A stretch of DNA of 64,000 bases from Sphingomonas panacis (GCF_001717955.1 NZ_CP014168.1:3813501-3877500); one strand, 5' to 3'; shown: positions 6,584-15,650, counted from the first letter of the stretch. Notes: generated from the sequence alone by a model not told the origin. Numbers and translations: made by a program.

Positions 6584-8625
6584 GCCGCCGCCTCCGCATA
6601 GCCGGGCGCGGCGGGGAACAGGTTGCGGCGCAAACTGGTGAGCGCGAGCAGCGCGTCGCGCCGCTCGTCGGGCTGAGGATCGGCGGCGAAGGCGGTCATG
6701 GCGGCGTCGATCGCGGTGAGCAGGTCTGGATCGTGAACCGCCGGCTGGTCGAGCGAGCGGGCGCGGTAATGTTCGCTCACCCGCGCCAGCACCGAATCGA
6801 CGATGCCGCGCCCGAAATCGCCTGCGGCGAGCTTCACACGGCGCAACCCGGCGACCGAGATGCCGACGCGAAGATCGACCAGCACGTCGAACAGCGGCCG
6901 CCCCGGATCTTGCCCGCGCGCGACGAGGCGCGGCGCGAGCAGCCCGATCCGGTCGAGCATCTTGCTGACCCAGCCGATCTCGTCGGGTTCGCCGGGCAGC
7001 AGGCTGCGCCGCGCGAGATCCCGCCAGCCGGCGCGGATCAGCCGCGCGCTGCTTCGCTCGGCGCCGACCGTCTGGAACAGCCCGACCGTGACGACGGCAA
7101 AGGCCGTGCCGACGAGTTGCGCGACCGCGCCATTGGCGAAGCTCACGAAATCCCCCACGTAATTGGCGTTGAGGCCGATCAGATTGGCAAGACCGAGCAC
7201 TACGCCGAGCGAGATCAACGTATATTTCGGGATCGCGAGGAACGCCCCCAGCATCAGGAACATCGGCGCGAGCACGGCGGCAAGGGTGACGAAATCGGTC
7301 ACGCCGGGCAGGATCGCGAACAGATAGATCCCAGCGATCACCACGCCGATGATCGAACCCCACAGGAACGTGCGGATCGCCGGAGCGGGATTATCGCTGT
7401 TGCCGAACAGCGCGCAGCACACGCCGGCGATCAGCACCGCGCCCGCGCCATCCGGCCAGCCCGAATAGATCCAGAACGCGCAACCAAGCACCATCGTCGT
7501 GATCGTGCCGAACGCGGCGCGCAACGCGACAAGCCGGTCCCGGTGGAACGTCCGCTTCGAGGCGCTGCGGAGCGCGTCGCGAACGACGGGCGTGATCGCG
7601 GCGCGGCTCGGCGAGCGGATCTGGTCGCGCAGGTCGCGCACCGCGCGGTGCGACTGGACAAGATCGGCGAGCCGCGACGCGAGGCTGAGGATCAGCGCGT
7701 CACGCCAGACGAGTGGTGCCGTCATCGGCGGCTCCTCCGCCCGGATTTCGGCGACCAGCGCCTCGACGAACGTTGCGCGCTCGACGAACGAACTGGCAGG
7801 CACGGCGAGCCAGCCGCACGCGCGATCGATCAGCGCGGCGAGCCGCTCGGGCACACCGCCGTGCGACTCCAGTTCGACGATCCGATCCTCCACCGCGCTG
7901 GCGAGCGGGAGAAGCAACGAAAGCTGGTCCTGCAACGCGCGCACGGTGCGGACCCGCGGCAGGAAGCGCGCGGTATCGAACGGCAGGTGTGTGGAAAGTT
8001 GGTGAAGCTCGTTGACGTCGAGCGCGAGCCGGCGGCGTTCGCGCAGCACCGTCTCGTTCGGCGCGCCGGTGAGCGCGTCGCGCGACCAGCGTTCGACGTC
8101 GGCGACGATCGCGTCGACTCGCGCGAGCAGACGCCCCGCCACGCTCTGCGGGAAGACGAGCGCATGAACGAGGCTGCCGCACAGGATGCCGAGCGAAATC
8201 TCCTCGACGCGCAACACCGATGTCTGAAAGATCTGCCCCGGCGCGGCGACGCTCGGGAAGCCGATGATCGAGGCGGTATAGCCCGCCAGCAGGAACACGT
8301 AGCTGCGCGGCGTCCTGTCCTGCAACGAGATGAACAGGCACAGCCCGAGCCAGAGCGCGAGTGCGAGCGACAGCAGTTCGGGCGCGTTGACAAGATTGGG
8401 CACCAGCACCACCGCCGCCGCCGCGCCCAGCACCGTGCCCATCAACCGGAACACCGCCTTGGAGATGACCGCCCCGGCAAGCGGCTGCGCGACGATGTAC
8501 GACGTGCTGACCGCCCAATAGGGGCGCGTGAGGCCGATCTTGAGCGCGATGTAATACGCAAGCATCGCCGCGATGAAGCTCTTGAGCGAGAAAAGCGCGA
8601 TATCGAATCCGTAGCGATCGTTCAT
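6580..8625 (-). CDS. FUSC-family inner-membrane efflux protein
   Basis: A 681-residue protein with two membrane domains separated by a long soluble region. The N-terminal bundle (about residues 10-165) starts FDIALFSLKSFIAAMLAYYI and includes GLTRPYWAVSTSYIVAQPLAG, the hallmark of the FUSC/AaeB/YccS family. A second bundle (about residues 375-525) contains ALRAAFGTITTMVLGCAFWI. These proteins export aromatic acids or related toxic anions, in tripartite complexes with an HlyD adaptor and an outer-membrane channel, both encoded directly downstream. It overlaps the upstream marR stop by 4 bp (8622-8625). The substrate is not evident. Confidence 0.92.
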   Translation of the reverse strand: MNDRYGFDIALFSLKSFIAAMLAYYIALKIGLTRPYWAVSTSYIVAQPLAGAVISKAVFRLMGTVLGAAAAVVLVPNLVNAPELLSLALALWLGLCLFISLQDRTPRSYVFLLAGYTASIIGFPSVAAPGQIFQTSVLRVEEISLGILCGSLVHALVFPQSVAGRLLARVDAIVADVERWSRDALTGAPNETVLRERRRLALDVNELHQLSTHLPFDTARFLPRVRTVRALQDQLSLLLPLASAVEDRIVELESHGGVPERLAALIDRACGWLAVPASSFVERATFVEALVAEIRAEEPPMTAPLVWRDALILSLASRLADLVQSHRAVRDLRDQIRSPSRAAITPVVRDALRSASKRTFHRDRLVALRAAFGTITTMVLGCAFWIYSGWPDGAGAVLIAGVCCALFGNSDNPAPAIRTFLWGSIIGVVIAGIYLFAILPGVTDFVTLAAVLAPMFLMLGAFLAIPKYTLISLGVVLGLANLIGLNANYVGDFVSFANGAVAQLVGTAFAVVTVGLFQTVGAERSSARLIRAGWRDLARRSLLPGEPDEIGWVSKMLDRIGLLAPRLVARGQDPGRPLFDVLVDLRVGISVAGLRRVKLAAGDFGRGIVDSVLARVSEHYRARSLDQPAVHDPDLLTAIDAAMTAFAADPQPDERRDALLALTSLRRNLFPAAPGYAEAAA

Positions 8626-9074
8626 TTCGCGCTCGCGACGATGGCGGCCGCGCTCATGCGGTCCAGCACGGCGGCGGTGATGGCGAGCGTGTCCTCGTCG
8701 ATATCGCCGAGGATGCGTCGGCGCAGCGCGGCGAGCGAGCGTTCGCTTGCCGCGACGATCGGGCGGGCGCGGTCGGTGAGTGCAAGCTTCTTGCTGCGGC
8801 GGTCATGGTCGTCGAGGGTGCGCGTGACGAGGCCCTGTTCGACGAGTTGATCGAGCAGGCGCACCAGCGAGGGCGCGGCGATCTCGGTCGCCTCGGCGAG
8901 ATCGGTGAGCCGCACGTCCGGGCCGATACGCCCGAGATGGGTAAGCACCCATGCCGTCGCCGCCGACAGCCCCTGCCCCTCCAGCGCCTCGTCCGCCAGC
9001 TTCCGCCACATGCGCGCGAGGGGCAACAGGCGCCCGGCGATCTGCGCTTCGAGGGAAGTTCTGTTCGCAACCAT
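8622..9074 (-). CDS. MarR-family transcriptional regulator of the efflux operon
   Basis: A 150-residue winged-helix regulator. Its helix-turn-helix lies around LTDLAEATEIAAPSLVRLLD (residues 56-75), followed by the wing LVTRTLDDHDRRSKKLALTD, a classic MarR signature. MarR proteins bind as dimers to palindromes and release DNA on binding aromatic or phenolic ligands. It is the first gene of the five-gene efflux operon and overlaps FUSC by 4 bp. The perfect palindrome at 9073-9086 covers its own start codon and Shine-Dalgarno AGGA, so autorepression is the expected regulation. Confidence 0.92.
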   Translation of the reverse strand: MVANRTSLEAQIAGRLLPLARMWRKLADEALEGQGLSAATAWVLTHLGRIGPDVRLTDLAEATEIAAPSLVRLLDQLVEQGLVTRTLDDHDRRSKKLALTDRARPIVAASERSLAALRRRILGDIDEDTLAITAAVLDRMSAAAIVASAK

Positions 9075-9086
9075 TAGGTTCCTAAT
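9073..9086. promoter_or_regulatory. Probable MarR operator at the efflux operon start
   Basis: ATTAGG (9073-9078) and CCTAAT (9081-9086) form a perfect inverted repeat with a TT spacer. Read on the minus strand it contains the AGGA ribosome-binding site and overlaps the ATG (9072-9074) of marR. Short AT-rich palindromes in otherwise GC-rich DNA at the start of a marR gene are typical autoregulatory operators. Confidence 0.6.
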
Positions 9087-9226
9087 TATTACGCCCCGCC
9101 GAATTTACAAGCGTCGAGACGCGGCCTTCCGCCGAATCGCGTTCGCGGCGCGACCCGGAAAGGCGCGATCGTAACCGTCCGCCGGAGTATCGGAAGATAC
9201 CGGAAACCCGTTTTGGTTTCCATGTG

Positions 9227-9841
9227 TTACGACGCTGGCGGCACATCTCCCGCCCGCCAGCGCGGGTGTTTCACCATCGCCTGTTCGAACAGCGCCGAGT
9301 CGCACTGGCGCGCGAGCCACGTCCGCACACGCGCGACCGGCTGCGCCGCGAACCAGTCGGGATCGACGGCGGCGAACTGGCGCACGAACGGGAAAATCGC
9401 GATGTCGGTCAGCGAACGCCCGTCGCGGCACAGATCCGCATGCGCCGAGAGCCGCACCTCGAGCGGCGCGAGCAGAGCCAGCGCGGCCGCGCGGTGTTCG
9501 CGCGGATCACCGCCATGCCGGTCGGGATATTTGTAGCGGTCGAGGTGATGCTTGAACGCGCCGTCGTTGGTGGCGATCAGCGCGGCGTCATCGCCCGCGA
9601 GCCAGCCCTCCGGGTCGTGACGGGCGAGCGCCCAGCGCATGATGTCGAGGCTCTGATCGATGACCGCTCCGTCGTCGGTCACCAGCACCGGCACGGTCGC
9701 CTTGGGCGAGACGGCGATCAGGTCGGCGGGCTTGTCGCGCAACACCACCTCGCGGATTTCGCAGCGCACGCCCGCGACGATCAGCGCCATCCGTGCGCGC
9801 ATCGCATAGGGGCAGCGCCGGAAGCTGTAGAGTATGCTCAC
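9227..9841 (-). CDS. Glutathione S-transferase-like protein
   Basis: A 204-residue GST. The N-terminal thioredoxin fold begins ILYSFRRCPYAMRARMAL (residues 3-20), with CPYA in the position of the catalytic or glutathione-contact motif of Omega/Beta-like and glutaredoxin-2-like GSTs, then the cis-Pro loop KATVPVLV and the DQSLDIMRW glutathione-binding segment. The all-helical C-domain follows (TDIAIFPFVRQFAAVDPDWF). The GTG at 9841 overlaps the stop of the upstream RNase H-like gene by 4 bp (9838-9841). Cytoplasmic, probably a thiol transferase; substrate unknown. Downstream, GGAAACC (9202-9208) and GGTTTCC (9215-9221) form a hairpin without a T-tract. Confidence 0.88.
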   Translation of the reverse strand: MSILYSFRRCPYAMRARMALIVAGVRCEIREVVLRDKPADLIAVSPKATVPVLVTDDGAVIDQSLDIMRWALARHDPEGWLAGDDAALIATNDGAFKHHLDRYKYPDRHGGDPREHRAAALALLAPLEVRLSAHADLCRDGRSLTDIAIFPFVRQFAAVDPDWFAAQPVARVRTWLARQCDSALFEQAMVKHPRWRAGDVPPAS

Positions 9842-10206
9842 CGATGCAACCCGGCGAGCGCGATGCCGGCGAGGTTCTGCGTGCGCTTCACGTGCCGCAC
9901 GCGCAATTTCAGCCCCGCCGCCGCCGCGACGAAGCTGGTCGCGTGGCCCGGACGTGCGCGCCCGGCGAGCGCCGCCCCGGCCTGGTTCACCACCGCCACC
10001 GAATCGCCCAGCAGCACCGCCTCGTCCAACCCGAGCGACCGCAGCACCGCCACCGCGCGCAGCAACGCGTGCCACTCCGCGTCCATGCTCGATCCCTCGC
10101 CGAGATCACGGTCGATCGTCACCACACCGCGCGCGACGACCGCGATCTCAAGACGACCCGGATTGGGCCGACAGCCGCCGTCGAAAAAGATCCGTATCCG
10201 TGCCAC
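9838..10206 (-). CDS. Small RNase H-like (RVT_3-type) protein
   Basis: A 122-residue single-domain protein resembling ribonuclease HI. It has FFDGGCRPNPG with the first Asp (Asp9), SMDAEWHALLRA with Glu44 and VLLGDSVAVVNQ with Asp68. In the last motif (RTQNLAGIALAG) the Asp usually found in the N-x-x-A-D-x-L-A pattern is Gly, so one of the four acidic residues appears to be missing. Family members cleave RNA in RNA-DNA hybrids; activity of this version is uncertain. The GTG at 10206 places the first beta strand at the N-terminus. The stop overlaps the GST start by 4 bp. Confidence 0.75.
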   Translation of the reverse strand: MARIRIFFDGGCRPNPGRLEIAVVARGVVTIDRDLGEGSSMDAEWHALLRAVAVLRSLGLDEAVLLGDSVAVVNQAGAALAGRARPGHATSFVAAAAGLKLRVRHVKRTQNLAGIALAGLHR

Positions 10207-10281
10207 GCCGCGTCCTATCCTCCGCCACGCACCAGAGCCAGCGGCTTGCCAAGCACGCCGCCTGCCGCCACGAACGCTGGC

Positions 10282-11121
10282 ATGACCAAGCCGATCCGCC
10301 CGCGCCGCTCGATGCTCTACGTTCCCGGTGACAAGCCGCGCGCGCTCGAAAAGGCGAAAACGCTCGCGTGCGACGCGATCCTGTTCGATCTGGAGGACGC
10401 GGTCGCACCGGAGAACAAGGCGCGCGCCCGCGACGGGATCGCCGAAGCGGTGCGCTCGGGCGCCTATGGACGTCGCGAGTTGATCCTGCGGGTGAGCGGG
10501 CCGGACTGCGCCGAGGATTTCGCGCTGGCGAGCGCACTGCCGATCGACGGCGTGCTGCTGCCCAAGGTCGAGTCGCCTGCGACCGTGGCGGATGCGGCGG
10601 CGCGGATGCCGCATCCGATCTGGTGCATGATCGAAACGCCGCTCGGCGTGCTGCGCGCGGCTGAGATCGCCGCATCTTCGGATCGTCTGGCGGGGTTCGT
10701 CGCGGGCACCAACGATATCACCAAGGATTTGCACGCGCGGCACACACCGTCGCGCACGCCCCTGCTCACGGCGCTGTCGCTGATGGTGCTGGCCGCGCGC
10801 GCGTATGGGCTGGCGGTGATCGACGGCGTGCATCTCGATCTCGACGATCTCGACGGGTTCGAGGCGGCATGTCGGCAAGGCGCGGACCTCGGCTTCGACG
10901 GCAAATCGCTCGTCCATCCCAATTCGATCGCCATCGCCAACCGGGTGTTCGGTCCTGCCCCGGAGGAGATAGCGCGCGCCCGCGCGATGGTCGCGGCATG
11001 GGAAGAGGCGCGCGCGCAGGGTCTCGGCGTCGCCCGGATCAACGGCGCGATGGTCGAGCAACTCCATGTCGACGACGCCAATCGCCTGATCGCGCTGGCC
11101 GACGCGATCGCACGCGGCTGA
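10282..11121 (+). CDS. CitE-like CoA ester lyase (HpcH/HpaI superfamily)
   Basis: A 279-residue TIM-barrel protein of the CitE-like family. RRSMLYVPGDKPRALEKA is the standard start, then DAILFDLEDAVAPENKARAR with the acidic metal-ligand region, LLPKVESPATV, WCMIETPLGVL and FDGKSLVHPNSI. Relatives cleave malyl-, citramalyl- or beta-hydroxyacyl-CoA esters in the cytoplasm; the specific substrate cannot be told. The acyl-CoA ligase gene at 11126 follows after 4 bp, suggesting that ligase and lyase act in one short organic-acid pathway. Confidence 0.88.
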   Translation: MTKPIRPRRSMLYVPGDKPRALEKAKTLACDAILFDLEDAVAPENKARARDGIAEAVRSGAYGRRELILRVSGPDCAEDFALASALPIDGVLLPKVESPATVADAAARMPHPIWCMIETPLGVLRAAEIAASSDRLAGFVAGTNDITKDLHARHTPSRTPLLTALSLMVLAARAYGLAVIDGVHLDLDDLDGFEAACRQGADLGFDGKSLVHPNSIAIANRVFGPAPEEIARARAMVAAWEEARAQGLGVARINGAMVEQLHVDDANRLIALADAIARG

Positions 11122-11125
11122 TCGC

Positions 11126-12634
11126 ATGACCATCGCCGACATGCTGCGCCGCGCCGCCGAGGAGGACGGCGATCGGACCGCACTGGTCTGCGCAGGCCGG
11201 CGCTGGAGCTATGCCGCGCTGTGGGCAGCGGCGCAGGGTGCGGCGACGCTGTTCCGGGAGAGCCGCGCGCAACACGTGGCGCTGCTGGATGGCAATGGTG
11301 AAGCCGGCGTGATCGCGCTGTTCGGCGCCGCGCTCGCCGGGGTGCCGTTCGCGCCGCTCAACTACCGCCGCGCGGACGCCGATGTCGCCGCGCTGCTCGA
11401 CCGGATCGCGCCGGCGTGGCTGATCGCCGGCGACGACCGGGCGACGCGGTTGGGCGCCGCGGCGGGAGCGACCGTGTCCAGTCCGGCTGCGTTCGTGGCG
11501 ACGGCGCAAGCGGCCGCGCCCGCCGCGATCGACGGCAATCGCGAGGACATCGCCGTCCAGATCTTCACCAGCGGCACCACCGGCGCGCCCAAGGCGGCGC
11601 TGCTGCGGCACACGCACCTGCTCGCCTATGTCGCCGCCACCGCGACGCCCGCGCCGGCGGGCGCGCACGAAGGCTCGCTGGTCAGCGTGCCACCCTATCA
11701 TATCGCCAACGTCGTCGCCTTGCTGACTGCCATCCAGGCGCGCCGCCGGCTTGTGCTGTTGCCCGCGTTCGAACCGGCGGCATGGCTGCGGCTGGCCGTT
11801 GCCGAGGCGCCGACCTATGCGTTCGTCGTGCCGACGATGCTCGCGCGCATTCTCGACCTTCTGGAGGACGCCGGGCAGGAACGCCCCGCGTCGCTGGCGG
11901 CGATCTCCTACGGCGCCGGGCCGATGCCGCCAGCGCTGCTCGAACGCGCGCTAACGCGCTTCCCGGACGTGCGCTTCACCAACGCGTACGGCCTCACCGA
12001 AACCTGCGCGACGATCGCCTCGCTCACGCCCGACGATCATCGCGCCGCGCTCGCCAGTCGCGATCCGGCCATGCGCGCCCGGCTGCGATCCGCAGGGCGA
12101 CCGCTCCCCGGCATCGAAATCGAGATTCGCGATGCTTCCGGCATCCCCCTTCCCGCCGGCGCGCGCGGCGAGGTGTATGCGCGCGGCACGCAGGTTTCGG
12201 GCGAGTATCGCGACCGCGACGCGCGCGACTCCGGCGGCTGGTTCGCCACGCGCGACCTCGGCTGGCGCGATGCCGATGGCTATCTGTTTCTCGCCGGCCG
12301 CGCCGACGACGTGATCGTGCGTGGCGGCGAGAACATCTCGCCCGGCGAGATCGAGGCGGTGCTGCTCACCCACCCCGCCGTCGCCGAGGCGTGCGCGGTC
12401 GGCCTGCCCTCCACCGAATGGGGCGAGAGCGTCGGCGCGGCGCTGGTGCTGCGGCCCGGCCATGCCGCGCCCGACCCGGCCGAGATGCAGGCGCTCGTCA
12501 AGGCGCGGCTACGCTCCTCGCACGTGCCGGAGCGGATCGCGGTGCTCGACGCGCTGCCGTACAATGATCTCGGCAAGCTGCTCCGCCGCACCGTGCGCGC
12601 GTCCCCCCTACTCAGGACGCCTCCAAGCCTGTAA
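11126..12634 (+). CDS. AMP-dependent acyl-CoA synthetase/ligase
   Basis: A 502-residue ANL-superfamily adenylating enzyme that activates a carboxylic acid to acyl-AMP and then acyl-CoA. The P-loop-like motif [11 protein letters not shown] is at residues 147-157, the A5 motif appears as [10 protein letters not shown], and the C-terminal hinge and lid region has [20 protein letters not shown]. The length fits the medium-chain or aromatic acyl-CoA ligase range; substrate not determinable. It lies 4 bp after the CitE-like gene and 13 bp before tyrS, so the three may share a transcript. Confidence 0.9.
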   Translation: MTIADMLRRAAEEDGDRTALVCAGRRWSYAALWAAAQGAATLFRESRAQHVALLDGNGEAGVIALFGAALAGVPFAPLNYRRADADVAALLDRIAPAWLIAGDDRATRLGAAAGATVSSPAAFVATAQAAAPAAIDGNREDIAVQIFTSGTTGAPKAALLRHTHLLAYVAATATPAPAGAHEGSLVSVPPYHIANVVALLTAIQARRRLVLLPAFEPAAWLRLAVAEAPTYAFVVPTMLARILDLLEDAGQERPASLAAISYGAGPMPPALLERALTRFPDVRFTNAYGLTETCATIASLTPDDHRAALASRDPAMRARLRSAGRPLPGIEIEIRDASGIPLPAGARGEVYARGTQVSGEYRDRDARDSGGWFATRDLGWRDADGYLFLAGRADDVIVRGGENISPGEIEAVLLTHPAVAEACAVGLPSTEWGESVGAALVLRPGHAAPDPAEMQALVKARLRSSHVPERIAVLDALPYNDLGKLLRRTVRASPLLRTPPSL

Positions 12635-12647
12635 GCGGCGCGGCATC

Positions 12648-13877
12648 ATGACAGACTACAGCTCCGACCTGCTCCGCCTGCTCTCCAGCCGCGGCTACAT
12701 CCACCAGCTTACCGACGCGCACGGCCTCGATGCGCTCGCGGCTAAGCAGATCGTGCCCGGCTATATCGGCTTCGATCCGACCGCGCCGTCGCTCCACGTC
12801 GGCAGCCTCGTCCAGATCATGATGCTGCGCCGGCTCCAGCAAGCCGGCCACAAGCCGATCGTGCTGATGGGCGGCGGCACCGGCAAGATCGGCGATCCCT
12901 CGTTCAAGGACGAGGCGCGCAAGCTGCTGACCGACGACACGATCGCCGCCAACGTCGCCTCGATCAAGCGCGTGTTCGAACGCTTCCTCACGTTCGGCGA
13001 TGGCCCGACCGATGCCGTGATGGTCGACAATGCCGACTGGCTCGACAAGCTCGAATACATCCCGTTCCTGCGCGAGATCGGCCAGCATTTCTCGGTCAAC
13101 CGGATGCTGAGCTTCGATTCGGTCAAGCTGCGGCTCGATCGCGAGCAATCGCTGAGCTTCCTCGAATTCAACTACATGATTCTCCAGGGCTACGATTTCC
13201 TGGAGCTGACGCGCCGCGCCGGCTGCCGCCTGCAAATGGGCGGATCGGACCAATGGGGCAATATCGTCAACGGCATCGAGCTGACCCGGCGCGTCGCCGG
13301 CGAAACCGTGTACGGCCTCACCACGCCGCTCATCACCACGGCCGACGGCGGCAAGATGGGCAAGACCATGTCGGGCGCGGTGTGGCTCAACGAAGAGCAG
13401 CTCTCGGCCTATGATTACTGGCAGTTCTGGCGCAACACCGACGACCGTGACGTCGGGCGCTTCCTGCGGCTGTTCACCGATCTGCCGCTCGACGAAATCG
13501 CGCGGCTGGAAGCGCTCGAAGGCGCCGGCATTAACGACGCCAAGAAGATCCTCGCCGATGCGGCCACCGCGCTGTGCCGTGGCGAAGCCGCCGCCGCCGA
13601 AGCCGCCGAGACCGCGCGCCGTACCTTCGAGGAAGGCGCTGCCGGCGATTCGCTGCCGACTTTGGCGGTGGATGGCAGTATCGGCATCCTCGATGCGCTG
13701 GTCGGGCTCGGCCTCGTCGCATCGAAGGGCGAGGCGAAGCGGCTCATCAAGGGCGGCGGCGCGCGCGTCGGTGACGACAAGGTGAGCGACGAGGCGCTGA
13801 TCGTGACGGTCGGCGCCGATCCGGTGCGAATCGCCGCCGGCAAGAAGCACCACGGGCTGCTCGTCGCTGCGGCGTAA
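12648..13877 (+). CDS. tyrS: Tyrosyl-tRNA synthetase
   Basis: A 409-residue class I aminoacyl-tRNA synthetase that charges tRNA-Tyr. The HIGH motif is HVGS (residues 50-53), the KMSKS motif is KMGKT (236-240), and the tyrosine-pocket region reads [10 protein letters not shown] (197-206). The C-terminus carries an S4-type RNA-binding domain ([19 protein letters not shown]). The ATG at 12648 gives the family-typical N-terminus; starts further upstream would fall inside the ligase gene. Normal bacterial length. Confidence 0.97.
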   Translation: MTDYSSDLLRLLSSRGYIHQLTDAHGLDALAAKQIVPGYIGFDPTAPSLHVGSLVQIMMLRRLQQAGHKPIVLMGGGTGKIGDPSFKDEARKLLTDDTIAANVASIKRVFERFLTFGDGPTDAVMVDNADWLDKLEYIPFLREIGQHFSVNRMLSFDSVKLRLDREQSLSFLEFNYMILQGYDFLELTRRAGCRLQMGGSDQWGNIVNGIELTRRVAGETVYGLTTPLITTADGGKMGKTMSGAVWLNEEQLSAYDYWQFWRNTDDRDVGRFLRLFTDLPLDEIARLEALEGAGINDAKKILADAATALCRGEAAAAEAAETARRTFEEGAAGDSLPTLAVDGSIGILDALVGLGLVASKGEAKRLIKGGGARVGDDKVSDEALIVTVGADPVRIAAGKKHHGLLVAAA

Positions 13878-13901
13878 AACTACACCGCGATGACGCTAAG
13901 T

Positions 13902-14053
13902 AACCCCGCTCGTCCTGAGTAGCTGCCGAGTAGCCCGAAGGGCGTATCGAGGTAGCGTATCGAAGGACAGGCCCCGCGCGTCAACTGTGCTTCGATACGG
14001 GCTCTCGATACGGTGCAAGCGCCTACTCGATCCCTACTCAGCACGAACGGGGG
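13902..14053. repeat. Palindromic intergenic repeat (family B-like, long form)
   Basis: The gap between tyrS and the convergent 14073 gene holds a large imperfect palindrome. It starts CCCCGCTCGTCCTGAGTAG and ends CTACTCAGCACGAACGGGGG, with nested repeats of TATCGA and GGGCTCTCGATACGG inside. The outer sequence is related to the elements at 18902-18990 and 19976-20052. Nothing coding is seen here. It may act as a bidirectional hairpin between converging transcripts. Confidence 0.7.
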
Positions 14054-14072
14054 AAGGTGATGTCATCCGCCT

Positions 14073-14333
14073 CTAACGGTCGCCCTTCATACGCCGCTGG
14101 TGGTACTTCAGCCGTACCGCCACGGCGGCGAGCATGTGCAACGCGCCGAGCGAGAGCAGCACCAGCGGGAGGACCGTCGGAATCGCCGGGTAGCGCGTGC
14201 GCTGGAGCGCGGCGAGCAGCGCGCCCGCGACCGCCAGCGCGACACCCATCAGCCGCACGGGCCGGGCGACCGCGCGCAGCTCGCGGGCATAAGCCGCGCG
14301 CTGGGCGGGATCGGAGAGGTCGGGCGGTGTCAT
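14073..14333 (-). CDS. Small two-helix membrane protein of unknown function
   Basis: An 86-residue protein not recognised as a named family. It has a charged N-terminus (TPPDLSDPAQRAAYARELRA), two hydrophobic helices (about residues 25-43 and 51-73) and a basic tail (KYHQRRMKGDR), suggesting an inner-membrane hairpin with both ends in the cytoplasm. The ATG at 14333 is preferred because it overlaps the GNAT stop as ATGA; an ATG at 14345 is also possible. It is the third gene of a LysR-GNAT-membrane protein overlap chain. Confidence 0.65.
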   Translation of the reverse strand: MTPPDLSDPAQRAAYARELRAVARPVRLMGVALAVAGALLAALQRTRYPAIPTVLPLVLLSLGALHMLAAVAVRLKYHQRRMKGDR

Positions 14334-14857
14334 TTCGTTGGCCATTCGCTTGCGAGCAGGCCCCAGAGATGGGTGTCACGCACGCCGATATGCGTTTCCC
14401 AGTCGGCGCGCAGCAAACCTTCAAGCGTGAAGCCGAGCGATCGCAGCAGCCGGTTCGACGCGTCATTCTCAGGGTCGGTATCGGCGAACACGCGCCGCGC
14501 CCCCTCTTCGCGGAACAGCAGGTCGAGCAGGCGCGATACGCCCTCGCGGGCATAACCCCGCCCCCAATGTGCGCGCGCCAGCAGATAGCCGATCTCGACT
14601 ACGCCGGGCCGCTTCTCGCCCGCTGCAAGCGTGCCGATCGCGGTATCGTCGTCCGCGAGAGTCATGACCCAGCCACGCCACGGCGATGGGCCGCTCCGCG
14701 CGGTAAGATAGTCGCGCGTCTCCGCGACGCTGGCATGCGGACCATTCGACCAGAAGCGCATCAGCTCGACGTCGCGATAGGCGAGATGCAGCGCCTCGGC
14801 ATCCTCGACTCGCTGCGGCCGCATCACGAGCCGCTCGCTCGCGAAGATATCGGTCAT
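14330..14857 (-). CDS. GNAT-family N-acetyltransferase (RimJ/RimL-like)
   Basis: A 175-residue acetyltransferase of the Acetyltransf_3 type. It starts TDIFASERLVMRPQRVEDAE, with the acetyl-CoA binding region LLARAHWGRGYAREGVSRLL (Q/R-x-x-G-x-G/A type) and the C-terminal NDASNRLLRSLGFTLEGLLR segment typical of RimJ/RimL proteins, which acetylate alpha-amines of proteins or small molecules. The ATG at 14857 overlaps the stop of the LysR gene as ATGA (14854-14857), which fixes the start. Confidence 0.88.
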   Translation of the reverse strand: MTDIFASERLVMRPQRVEDAEALHLAYRDVELMRFWSNGPHASVAETRDYLTARSGPSPWRGWVMTLADDDTAIGTLAAGEKRPGVVEIGYLLARAHWGRGYAREGVSRLLDLLFREEGARRVFADTDPENDASNRLLRSLGFTLEGLLRADWETHIGVRDTHLWGLLASEWPTK

Positions 14858-15645
14858 GCGACCAGCGCTTCGACCAGCGCACGCACCTTCTTCTGCCGCC
14901 ACTGCGGCAAGGGCGCGATCAGCCAATAGCCCTTGGCGAACGGCTTGGGGCCGCTCGCGACCACCACACGCCCGGCGGCGATGTCGGCCGCGGCGAGCAA
15001 TTCGGGCACGGTCGCGCGACCCAGCCCCTCGGCGGCCGCGTCGATTGCCAGGCCGGCATCGCCGACGCGGACCAGCGACACCGCCTCATCGTTCAGGCAT
15101 CCCGGCCAGGAAATCCGGGTATCGACGCCGCCACCCGGCCGCTCGACCGTGACCATGCCTTCGGATTCGAGCGCTTCACCCTCATGCTCGCCGGGGCCGT
15201 CGCCCCAGCGGATCGCGAGATCGAGATTGGCCTCGGTGAAGTCGATCGTCTCATCCGCCGATACGATCGCGAAGCGCAGTTCGGGGTCCGCACGCGCGAT
15301 CTCGGCGAGGCGCGGCATCAGCCATTTTTCGGTGAAGTCACGCGGCGCGGCGATGGTGAGCGACTTGGAGGTTTGCCCGGCCTGCATCGCGCGGACGGCC
15401 TCCTCGAACTGGAGGAAGCCGGTGCGCAGCGCCTCGAGACCGGCCTCGCCTTCGGGCGTCAATTCCAGCCCGCGCGTGGTGCGGCGGAACAGCACGACGC
15501 CGAGCGTATCCTCGAGCGCGCGGATCTGCTGGCCGACCGCTGCCGGCGTCACCGCCAATTCGTCGGCGGCGCGGGTGAACGATAGATGCCGCGCGGCGGC
15601 ATCGAGCACGCGCAGGCCGTTCAAGGGGAGGTGGGTGCGTTTCAT
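14854..15645 (-). CDS. LysR-family transcriptional regulator (GcvA-like)
   Basis: A 263-residue LysR-type regulator. The N-terminal HTH is LSFTRAADELAVTPAAVGQQ (residues 21-40), followed by IRALEDTLGVVLFRRTTRGLELT, a GcvA/AmpR-like signature; a periplasmic-binding-protein-like effector domain follows. It is slightly shorter than the usual 290-300 residues, mainly in the effector domain. It overlaps the GNAT gene by 4 bp and is probably co-transcribed with it. The target genes are unknown; no divergent partner is present, since apaG upstream runs in the same direction. Confidence 0.88.
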   Translation of the reverse strand: MKRTHLPLNGLRVLDAAARHLSFTRAADELAVTPAAVGQQIRALEDTLGVVLFRRTTRGLELTPEGEAGLEALRTGFLQFEEAVRAMQAGQTSKSLTIAAPRDFTEKWLMPRLAEIARADPELRFAIVSADETIDFTEANLDLAIRWGDGPGEHEGEALESEGMVTVERPGGGVDTRISWPGCLNDEAVSLVRVGDAGLAIDAAAEGLGRATVPELLAAADIAAGRVVVASGPKPFAKGYWLIAPLPQWRQKKVRALVEALVA

Positions 15646-15650
15646 GCCGT

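Noticed and set aside
6733..8850. 705-codon open frame on the plus strand over the FUSC gene
   Set aside because: Shadow of the FUSC coding strand, which has membrane helices and family motifs and fits the overlapping operon.
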